Of a stretch of 64,000 nt of DNA, positions 57,735 through 64,000 are shown one piece after another. Below the pieces are notes generated by a model. The model was not told the DNA's origin and searched no databases. It saw only the letters and a list, made by a program, of their open reading frames with translations. Within the stretch, counting starts at the first letter, position 1, and every line of letters starts with the position of its first letter. Position numbers and translations under genes: made by a program. The DNA comes from CAYFPX01 sp964501915 (lineage in GTDB: Bacteria; Myxococcota_A; UBA796; CAJQPC01), in the NCBI GenBank assembly GCA_964501915.1, contig CAZCVP010000001.1, positions 1 to 64,000 of the forward strand. Direction: 5' to 3'.

Positions 57735-58277
57735 TCAGGGCACCAGCTTGTGGTAACCGACGGCGCGGCGCGGCCGGCCCTCGACGGCGTAGTGTTCCAC
57801 GTGGAACACCTCCAGGCCGGGCACCTGGGGGACCTCCTGCTGGGCCAGCAGGAGCACGGCCACGCCTCCGGACACCAAGACTCTCCTGGCGTCGGCGAGG
57901 TAGTCGAGGGGCGGGCGGTAGGCGCGGCTGATGACCCCGTCGAAGCTGCCGTCGTCCAGGGCCTCCGCGCGACCGTGGAAGACCTCCAAGCCGGCGAGGC
58001 CGGTCGCGGCGACGACCTGGTCCAGGAAGGCCGCGCGGCGCTGGCGGGACTCCACCAGGGTCACGGAGAGGTCGGGGTGACGGGCCGCGAGGGCCACACC
58101 GGGAAAGCCGGCACCGCTGCCCAGATCGGCCCAGCGCCCGACGGGCTGGAGCCAGGAGACCGCCGCGACCGCGTCGGCGAAGTGGGGCTCCAGCGGACCG
58201 GGACCCACGAGGTCCATCGCCCGGCGCCAGCGCTCGAGCAGGGCGAGGTGGGCCTCCTCGGCGCGTGTGAGCCTCAT
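57735..58277 (-). CDS. rsmG: 16S rRNA (guanine527-N7)-methyltransferase
   Basis: Methylates G527 of 16S rRNA with S-adenosylmethionine. The 180-aa product has the SAM motif WADLGSGAGFPGVALA and VTLVESRQRRAAFLDQV, VISRAYRPPLDYL and a final GRPRRAVGYHKLVP. The ATG overlaps the mnmG stop by 4 nt, the usual gidA-gidB order near the replication origin. A perfect parS site lies within its 3-prime coding part. Confidence 0.93.
   Translation of the reverse strand: MRLTRAEEAHLALLERWRRAMDLVGPGPLEPHFADAVAAVSWLQPVGRWADLGSGAGFPGVALAARHPDLSVTLVESRQRRAAFLDQVVAATGLAGLEVFHGRAEALDDGSFDGVISRAYRPPLDYLADARRVLVSGGVAVLLLAQQEVPQVPGLEVFHVEHYAVEGRPRRAVGYHKLVP
57793..57808. promoter_or_regulatory. parS site (perfect 16-bp palindrome) inside rsmG
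   Basis: TGTTCCACGTGGAACA, a full match to the widespread parS consensus, is embedded in rsmG codons for VFHVEHY. It is 0.9 kb from the first site and 1.0 kb from parA. Confidence 0.95.
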
Positions 58278-60121
58278 GGCGCGGCGCAGCGCTCCTTGAT
58301 CAGCCAGGTGGCCAGCAGGGTCACCGCGGCCGGCGTGACGCCGGGGAGACGCCCGGCGGCGCCCAGGTCCCGTGGCCGGGCCGCCACCAGCCTCTGCTGG
58401 ACCTCGGTGGACAGGCCGGGCACCGCCGAGAAGTCGATGGTGTCCAGGGACACGCCGGCGAGGCGGCGGGCCTCGGCGACGCGGCTGCGCTCCCGCTTGA
58501 GGTAGCCGGCGTACTTGACCTCGTTCTCGACCACCAGCGCCACCTCCGGAGCGAGCGCCGGCAGGCCGAAGGCCGCCGACAGGACCGTGTAGCTGGCCGC
58601 GGGCCGCCGCAGCAGCTCCTCGGCCGTGATCGGCTTCTTCAGGGTGCCGAGCCCGTGCTGGTCGAGCCGGGCCAGGGTCTCGGCCGAGGGGTGGATCGGC
58701 TGCGACAGGGCCTGCCGTCCCCGGGCCGCGGCCTCCTGGCGGGCTTCGAAGGCGGCCATGTCGGCGTCCTCCACCAGCCCCAGGGACCTCCCGGTGGGCA
58801 CCAGGCGCACGTCCGCGTTGTCCTCCCGCAACAGGAGCCGGTGCTCGGCCCGGGAAGTGAACATCCGGTAGGGCTCGCCCCCGACGCCACGGGTGACGAG
58901 GTCGTCCACCAGCACGCCCACGTAGGCCTGGTCCCGCCGCAGCACGAAGGGCTCCTGGCGCGCCGCGCTGACCCCCGCCACGAAGCCCTGCGCCGCGGCC
59001 TCCTCGTAGCCCGAGGTGCCGTTGACCTGGCCGGCGAGGAAGAGGCCCGGCACCTCCCGGTGCTCCAGGCCGGGGCCCAGGTCCCGCGGGTCGGCGAAGT
59101 CGTACTCCACGGCGTAGCCGTGCTGGAGCACCTCGGCGTGCTCCAGGCCCACGATCGAGCGCAGCACGGCCTCCTGGGTCTCCCGCGGCAGGGAGGTGGA
59201 GAGCCCAGCGACGTAGATCCGGTCGCTGTCGAGCCCCTCGGGCTCCAGGAAGAGCACGTGGCGCTCCCGGTCCGGGAAGCGCACGACCTTGTCCTCGATG
59301 GAGGGGCAATAGCGCGGGCCAGTGCCCCGGATCGCGCCGGAGAACATCGGCGCCCGGTGCAGGTCGGCCCGGACCAGGGCGTGGGTCTCCGGGTTGGTGG
59401 CAGCCCGGTAGCAGGGCCGCTGGGGCAGCCGTGTCCGCGGAGGCCGGAAGGAGAAGTGCCCCTCGATGCCCGGCTGCTCCTGCAGGGCTTCCCAGCGGAC
59501 CGAGCCGGCGCGGACCCGCGGCGTGGTGCCCGTCTTGAGGCGCCCCAGCCGCAGCCCGAGGTCCCGCAGCTCGCGCGACAGGCGGTGAGCCGCGCGGTCG
59601 CCGATGCGACCGCCCCGGCGACGCTCGTCGCCGCAGTGGAGCAGGCCCCCGAGGAAGGTCCCCGTGGTGAGCACGACGGCAGGGGCCCGGAGCACCGTGT
59701 CGTCGGCCAGGCGGACCCCGGCGATCCGCCCCCCCTCGACCACCAGCCCTGCGACCTCCCCTTCGACCAGGTCCAGGCCTTCGAGGTCCGCGAGCGTCCG
59801 GGACATCGCCCGGGGATAGCGCTCGAGGTCGACCTGGGCGCGACTGGAGCGCACAGCGAGGCCCTTGCGGGTGTTGAGGCGCCGGAAGTGGATCGTCGTC
59901 TCGTCGGTCACCCGGGCGATGAGACCGCCCAGGGCGTCGAGCTCGCGCACGAGCTGACCCTTGGCCAGGCCGCCGATGGCCGGGTTGCAGGAGAGGCACC
60001 CCAAGTGGTCCAGGCGCAGGGTGACCACCGCCACGCGGGCGCCTAGCCGGGCGGCCGCCGCCGCGGCCTCGCAGCCGGCGTGGCCGGCCCCCACGACGAC
60101 GATGTCCCACGTGTGCGCCAT
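58274..60121 (-). CDS. mnmG: tRNA uridine-5-carboxymethylaminomethyl modification enzyme MnmG (GidA)
   Basis: With MnmE it modifies U34 of several tRNAs using FAD and methylene-THF. The 615-aa product has the FAD motif VVVGAGHAGCEAA (residues 8-20), the conserved LSCNPAIGGLAKGQLVRELDALG, GTFLGGLLHCG, the RLKTGTTPR block, YCPSIEDKVVRF and GLFLAGQVNGTSGYEEAAAQG. The C-terminal MnmE/tRNA-binding domain is complete. It is divergent from the glycosyltransferase gene with 41 bp between starts. Confidence 0.97.
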   Translation of the reverse strand: MAHTWDIVVVGAGHAGCEAAAAAARLGARVAVVTLRLDHLGCLSCNPAIGGLAKGQLVRELDALGGLIARVTDETTIHFRRLNTRKGLAVRSSRAQVDLERYPRAMSRTLADLEGLDLVEGEVAGLVVEGGRIAGVRLADDTVLRAPAVVLTTGTFLGGLLHCGDERRRGGRIGDRAAHRLSRELRDLGLRLGRLKTGTTPRVRAGSVRWEALQEQPGIEGHFSFRPPRTRLPQRPCYRAATNPETHALVRADLHRAPMFSGAIRGTGPRYCPSIEDKVVRFPDRERHVLFLEPEGLDSDRIYVAGLSTSLPRETQEAVLRSIVGLEHAEVLQHGYAVEYDFADPRDLGPGLEHREVPGLFLAGQVNGTSGYEEAAAQGFVAGVSAARQEPFVLRRDQAYVGVLVDDLVTRGVGGEPYRMFTSRAEHRLLLREDNADVRLVPTGRSLGLVEDADMAAFEARQEAAARGRQALSQPIHPSAETLARLDQHGLGTLKKPITAEELLRRPAASYTVLSAAFGLPALAPEVALVVENEVKYAGYLKRERSRVAEARRLAGVSLDTIDFSAVPGLSTEVQQRLVAARPRDLGAAGRLPGVTPAAVTLLATWLIKERCAAP

Positions 60122-60150
60122 CGGGGCGGTCTAACCAGGGGGCTGCGGTG

Positions 60151-60156
60151 TAGGCT
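60151..60156 (+). promoter_or_regulatory. TANNNT -10-like element before a probable leaderless gene
   Basis: TAGGCT lies 6 nt before GTG 60163, the spacing typical of leaderless genes. No -35 was found. No Shine-Dalgarno is present before the GTG. Confidence 0.3.
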
Positions 60157-60162
60157 GCGCCG

Positions 60163-61671
60163 GTGCGTCGTCCGGTGCTGGCCTCGATCCTGGTGATGGG
60201 CCTCGTCGTGCCCTTCGTGCGCAAGCCGGTCCACATCGACGACGCCAATTTCCTCCACCTCGCCCGCGGCGCCGCGGCCGACTGGTGGCGGCCCCACGAC
60301 GTGACCCTGAACTGGCAGGGCACCACCGAGCGGGCCTTCGACGTGCTCTCCAACCCGCCGGGCATCGCCTGGTGGCTGGCCCCGGTGCACGAGCTGTCCG
60401 AGCCCGTGCTCCACCTCTGGATGCTGCCCTGGCTGCTGCTGGCCCTGTGGGGCTGCTGGCGCCTCGGCCAGGTGCTGGTGCCGGCCTCCCAGGGGGGGGG
60501 ACTGGCCAGTCTCCTGGTGCTCGGGACCTGCCCCGTGGTCCTGCTCGCGTCCCAGGCCCTGACCCCGGACCTGCCGCTCTTCGCCTGCACCGTGGCCGGC
60601 ATCGGCGGCTTCCTCGGCGCCCGCCGGCACGCCTGGCCCTTCGCCCTGCTGGCGGGCTGCGCCTTCTGGTTCCGCTACTCGGGCCTCTGCCTGGTCCCGC
60701 TGCTGCTGCTGGCGGGGTGGCAGCGGCGGCGGCTGGCCCAGGCGGCCGCCGTGGTGGTCGCGCCGGCGTTGCTGGTGGCCCACGACCTGTCGGCCTATGG
60801 CCAGGTCCACGCCACCGCGATGATCGGCTTCCAGGCCGTCTCCGACACCCCGCGGGACCTGCTGCGCAAGGGGGCGGCGTCGGTGGCGATGCTCGGTGGC
60901 GCCGGGCTGCTGCCCGTCATCGCCTGGAACTCGCGGTCCCTGGAAGGCGCGGCCCTGGGGCTGGTCCTCGGGGCGGCGGCGGCCGGGCTGAGCCAGCAGA
61001 GCGGCCTGCCCCTCGTCGCGACGCTGGTCTTCGCCACGGCCGGGGGGGCGACCTTCAGCGTGCTGCGGCAGCGTCACCGGGACGACCTGCTGCTCGCTTG
61101 CTGGGGGCTCGGCGGACTGGCCTTCCTGCTGCTGCTGCGGTTCTCGGCGACCCGCTACTGGCTCCCTTTCTTGCCGGCCTTCGCCCTCGCCGCCCTCCGC
61201 CTGGCGCCCGGACGCCGCCGGCTGATGGTCCACGTGGCCCTGTCGGCGGCCCTCGCCTTGAGCCTCTCCTTCGACGACCAGGCCCTGGCACGGGCCCAGC
61301 GCGACGCCGCCCGGCGCGTGGCCCAGGCCGTCGGGCAGCCCGGTGTCTTCGCCGGCCACTGGGGCTGGCAGCACTACCTCGAAGCCGCCGGCTGGGAGGC
61401 CATCGAAGAAGACGGTCCCGTGACCGCTCCCCTGGCCATCGCCGCCGCTCCCTGGCCCCAGTCCCCCGCATCCGACGCCTGCCTGGAGCAGGTCCTCGCC
61501 TTCGACATCGACGATCACTCCTGGGGTCCCCGGGTCCACACGGCCGCCGGCGGCGCCAACCTGCACGCCTTCCTGGTGTCCGGGAGCCCCCCGATCGAGA
61601 CCTACGCCCCCTGGAGCTTCAGCGACGAGCCCTATGAGCGGGTCGTCGTCTACGTGCCCTGTGGGGAGTAG
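60163..61671 (+). CDS. GT-C type membrane glycosyltransferase (ArnT/PMT-like)
   Basis: The 502-aa integral membrane protein has about ten helices. The first periplasmic loop carries the metal-binding acidic pair (HIDDANFLHLARG) and a second loop SQALTPDLPLFAC, the layout of dolichol/undecaprenyl-phosphate-sugar dependent GT39/GT83 enzymes that glycosylate lipids or proteins at the periplasmic face. A conserved NPPGIAWWLAP segment supports this. The C-terminal periplasmic domain is about 120 residues. The sugar acceptor is unknown. The start GTG 60163 has no Shine-Dalgarno but follows a TANNNT element. It overlaps the next gene by 11 bp. Confidence 0.8.
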   Translation: MRRPVLASILVMGLVVPFVRKPVHIDDANFLHLARGAAADWWRPHDVTLNWQGTTERAFDVLSNPPGIAWWLAPVHELSEPVLHLWMLPWLLLALWGCWRLGQVLVPASQGGGLASLLVLGTCPVVLLASQALTPDLPLFACTVAGIGGFLGARRHAWPFALLAGCAFWFRYSGLCLVPLLLLAGWQRRRLAQAAAVVVAPALLVAHDLSAYGQVHATAMIGFQAVSDTPRDLLRKGAASVAMLGGAGLLPVIAWNSRSLEGAALGLVLGAAAAGLSQQSGLPLVATLVFATAGGATFSVLRQRHRDDLLLACWGLGGLAFLLLLRFSATRYWLPFLPAFALAALRLAPGRRRLMVHVALSAALALSLSFDDQALARAQRDAARRVAQAVGQPGVFAGHWGWQHYLEAAGWEAIEEDGPVTAPLAIAAAPWPQSPASDACLEQVLAFDIDDHSWGPRVHTAAGGANLHAFLVSGSPPIETYAPWSFSDEPYERVVVYVPCGE

Positions 61672-63160
61672 AGCCCTCGTCCTCGCCGCGCTGCTCGCCA
61701 TCGGCTGCGTGCCGGTGCGCGAGGCGCGGATCCTGCCCCGTCCCCAGGACGCCGCGCTCGGTCCCCTGGACGACTGCGCTGCGTGGGACGACCCGAGGCT
61801 GCACGCAGCCCTCGACAAGCGGACGCACTCCCGCGAACACCAGGGCAACCACGCGGAATTACTCGTAAATGGAGACGTCGCGTTCACGCGGCGCTTCGAG
61901 AACGCCCACGACGCCGACGTGGTCCTGGTGAAGACCTTCATCTTCTCCGACGACGAAATCGGCCGGTCGACGGCCGAGCTGCTGATGGCCCGGGCCCGCG
62001 CCGGCGCCTTCGTGGTCGTCCAGTACGACCTCCGCGGCAGCGTGATGGAGCTGGACGACATCGGCGAGATGATGGAGACCTCGAGCGTGTCGGGTCTGTT
62101 CGGCGAGAAGCGCATCTTCCGCGAGATGGCGGAGGCCGGGGTGATGGTGGTGCCCACCAACGCCCTGATCTCGCCGGACGAGCTGGCGGTCTACGGCGCC
62201 TGGCTGGACGGGGAGAAGCCGAGCGGGCTGGCGAGCCGCATCTGGCAGTTCTTCGACCTGCTCGATCACATGGACCACGAGAAGTACTGGATCACCGGTG
62301 TGCGGACCGCCGACGGCGGGCTGGAGCTGCGGGCCATCCTCGGGGGCATGAACATCGCCAGCGAGTACGCCTACGGCGGCACCGTCGCGGTCGACGCGGG
62401 CACCGGGCGGGGCGGCTGGCGCGACACCGACGTGGAGCTGCGCGGTCCGGTCGTCAACCCCATCGTGGACCGGTTCTTCGACTCCCTCGAGTACCACCTC
62501 GGCGCGCCCCTGGAGGCGGGGCTGAGGGAGCGGCTCAACCCGCCCCAGCCCGAAGTGGCCAACGCCCGGGTCCGCTTCGTCTGGAACCAGCCGCGTGCCC
62601 GCAACCACCGCAGCATCGAGCACCTCTACCGGCAGCTCATCTCCGCTACCCCACCCGGGCAGGTCGTGCGCCTGGAGGCGGCCTACTTCGCCCCCGGGGC
62701 GCGGGTCGGGCGACGGCTGCGGGTGGCCCTGCGCAAGGACACCCGCCTGGCGGTGATCACCAACTCCAAGGACAGCGTCGACGCGCCCTTCATCGTCGAT
62801 GCCTCCCACTTCGAGTTCCGTCGCCTCCTGCGCATCCGGCCCAGCGCCGCGCTCTTCGAGTGGGAGAACGACGTCGCCGAGGGCCTCGGCACCCTGCACT
62901 CCAAGGTCGCCAGCTTCGGGACCTGCGGGCCGGTGATCGTCGGCTCCGCCAACCTCGACGCCCAGTCCTCCGAGCACAACTCGGAGTCGGTGGTGATGAT
63001 CCGGGACCCCCAGGTGCGGACGGCGTTCGACCGGATGTTCGGCGAGGACCTCTCGCCGGAGCGCGTCGACCGCATCACCCGCGCGGAGCTGGAGCGCCAG
63101 GGACTGCTGCAGCGGCTCAAGCAGTTCGTGGTGTGTCGGCTGGGGTGGTACTGGTTGTAG
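61661..63160 (+). CDS. Phospholipase D-superfamily lipoprotein
   Basis: The 499-aa product, starting at GTG 61661, has a lipoprotein signal (VGSRALVLAALLAIGC, lipobox AIGC). ATG 61634 is an alternative. Two PLD half-domains are visible: the first HKD-like motif is DHEKYWITG (about residue 203) with GGMNIASEYAYGG, and the second is TLHSKVASFG (about 413) with GSANLDAQSSEHNSE. PLD-type enzymes use the two His/Lys pairs for phosphatidyl transfer or hydrolysis. A cardiolipin-synthase-like or phospholipase role at the envelope is likely. The coupled glycosyltransferase gene upstream suggests action on a membrane lipid. Confidence 0.82.
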   Translation: MGSRALVLAALLAIGCVPVREARILPRPQDAALGPLDDCAAWDDPRLHAALDKRTHSREHQGNHAELLVNGDVAFTRRFENAHDADVVLVKTFIFSDDEIGRSTAELLMARARAGAFVVVQYDLRGSVMELDDIGEMMETSSVSGLFGEKRIFREMAEAGVMVVPTNALISPDELAVYGAWLDGEKPSGLASRIWQFFDLLDHMDHEKYWITGVRTADGGLELRAILGGMNIASEYAYGGTVAVDAGTGRGGWRDTDVELRGPVVNPIVDRFFDSLEYHLGAPLEAGLRERLNPPQPEVANARVRFVWNQPRARNHRSIEHLYRQLISATPPGQVVRLEAAYFAPGARVGRRLRVALRKDTRLAVITNSKDSVDAPFIVDASHFEFRRLLRIRPSAALFEWENDVAEGLGTLHSKVASFGTCGPVIVGSANLDAQSSEHNSESVVMIRDPQVRTAFDRMFGEDLSPERVDRITRAELERQGLLQRLKQFVVCRLGWYWL

Positions 63161-63162
63161 CT

Positions 63163-64000
63163 CTACTGGATCCAGCACTGCTGCTCGATCAACAGCCCCT
63201 TCCACCCCGTCTCGCAGTCCCCGGCGATGCGGGTCCACTGGTTGACCTCGCGCCAATTCTCGGCCACCACGAGGTCCTCGGGGGCGTCGTCGACGAGTGC
63301 TCGGGCCAGGGCCTCCGCCTGCTCGTAGCGCACCTTGGGCTCCAGGCGCGCGTCGGTGCGCCACAGGGCCACCGACAGCGCGGCCAGCCAGTCCATGCGG
63401 CCGGCCACCTCGGCCCAGCGCAGCGCGTCCCGGCTGATGCCGACCGTGTTGCCCTCGACCCAGTTGGCAGGCTCCCCGAGCACCACGGTGACCGGGACCG
63501 AGGTCGGGCCGAGCAGGACCTCGGCGATCTTGTGGACCTCGACCGACAGGGTGTGGAACTGCTGGACCGTCTTGCGCTGCGCAGCGTGGGAGGCCCAGAC
63601 CACCATGCGCTCGTCGGCCATGCAGCCCCGACGGACGGTGGTGTCCGAGCCGACCGGAGCCACCCAGACCCCCCCCGTCGACCGGTCGAGCTCCCCCGTG
63701 AGGCGCACGACCGCCGGGCGACCCGAGGGCACCCGGTGGTAGTTCGAGCCGACCACGAGGTCGATGTCCCGCGTCTTCATCAACAGCGTGGCCTCGGGGA
63801 TCTCCAGGCCCCGCAGGTCCCCGCCCAGGTCCAGCACCACCCCGCCCATGGGTCCGTTGCCACCCGCCGCGAGGCAGATCGGCAGACCGTCGGGGGGCAG
63901 GGGCACGGCCTCGACGAGCTCCGGCCGCCGGGCGCCGTCCCACCAGCCGTCTCCGTCGGTGTCCCACAGCGTCGGGTCGGTGCCGGCGAGGGTCTCCCCG
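63163..64000 (-). CDS. C-terminal part of a protein with a thrombospondin-type-3-like Ca-binding repeat (start outside window)
   Basis: The frame is open to the right edge. The first visible residues, GTDPTLWDTDGDGWWDG, are a TSP3/Ca-binding repeat typical of long secreted proteins. The next about 245 residues are mixed alpha/beta with LAAGGNGPMGGVVLDLGGDL, DIDLVVGSNYHRVPSG and GVWVAPVGSDTTVRRG and end LIEQQCWIQ. The middle part (ALARALVDDAPEDLVVAENWREVN) is helical. No enzyme family was recognised. It is likely a surface or periplasmic protein. It converges on the PLD gene with a 2-bp gap. Confidence 0.65.
   Translation of the reverse strand, partial: GETLAGTDPTLWDTDGDGWWDGARRPELVEAVPLPPDGLPICLAAGGNGPMGGVVLDLGGDLRGLEIPEATLLMKTRDIDLVVGSNYHRVPSGRPAVVRLTGELDRSTGGVWVAPVGSDTTVRRGCMADERMVVWASHAAQRKTVQQFHTLSVEVHKIAEVLLGPTSVPVTVVLGEPANWVEGNTVGISRDALRWAEVAGRMDWLAALSVALWRTDARLEPKVRYEQAEALARALVDDAPEDLVVAENWREVNQWTRIAGDCETGWKGLLIEQQCWIQ

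Noticed and set aside
1..64000. CRISPR arrays, tRNA and rRNA genes
   Set aside because: No regularly spaced repeats, no cloverleaf with CCA-compatible ends and no rRNA-like stretches were seen while reading both strands.

Overview
The window is high-GC DNA (about 70 %) with strong G/C third-position bias. It carries many lipoproteins, FG-GAP/VCBS repeat proteins, MopE-like Asp-rich metal-binding motifs, Asp-Thr-rich linkers and a bactofilin gene beside parAB. This combination suggests a Myxococcota-like (former deltaproteobacterial) bacterium with a Gram-negative envelope. No rRNA, tRNA or CRISPR array was seen. The parAB, rsmG and mnmG cluster with two parS sites at 56-58 kb suggests that the right end lies near the replication origin.

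Layout. 1-16.1 kb is ordinary chromosome: the tail of a PEGA-like membrane protein, uvrC, a redoxin-like lipoprotein, a SIRT5-type cobB, an ETF-ubiquinone oxidoreductase, the lipoprotein-processing pair lspA-lgt, a comEC with an in-frame C-terminal PH-like domain, several small lipoproteins, a secreted metallopeptidase, and a GntR(YtrA)-type regulator with an ABC ATPase. 16.4-36.4 kb is one long, tightly coupled plus-strand operon. It encodes a very divergent SEDS (FtsW/RodA-type) protein and a class B penicillin-binding protein, both with large extracytoplasmic domains that include FHA-like segments. With them are a LysM-like membrane protein, an SH3-like lipoprotein, two single-pass membrane proteins with cytoplasmic domains, an Hsp70-like ATPase and two soluble unknowns. 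Converging on it (36.4-40.7 kb, minus strand) are murG (with a C-terminal HEAT-like extension), mraY (with an altered His motif) and a membrane-anchored endonuclease/exonuclease/phosphatase-family protein. Together the two blocks could make lipid II, polymerise it and cross-link it. I regard this as the candidate undescribed system of the window.

40.7-53.4 kb is an accessory, recombination-scarred region. It holds two AAA/DUF4143 ATPase genes and a third fragment, FG-GAP lipoproteins and scattered FG-GAP gene pieces, an IS91-type transposase remnant, two direct copies of a 195-bp putative IS91 3-prime end flanking about 5.3 kb, IS110 and possible ISKra4 remnants, a 14-G tract and an epimerase gene frameshifted in a run of nine C.

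53.4-64 kb returns to core genome: uridine kinase, a lipoprotein, bactofilin, parB-parA, an Ig-like lipoprotein, rsmG-mnmG, a GT-C type membrane glycosyltransferase, a phospholipase-D-family lipoprotein, and the C-terminal part of a protein with a calcium-binding-type repeat that runs off the right edge.
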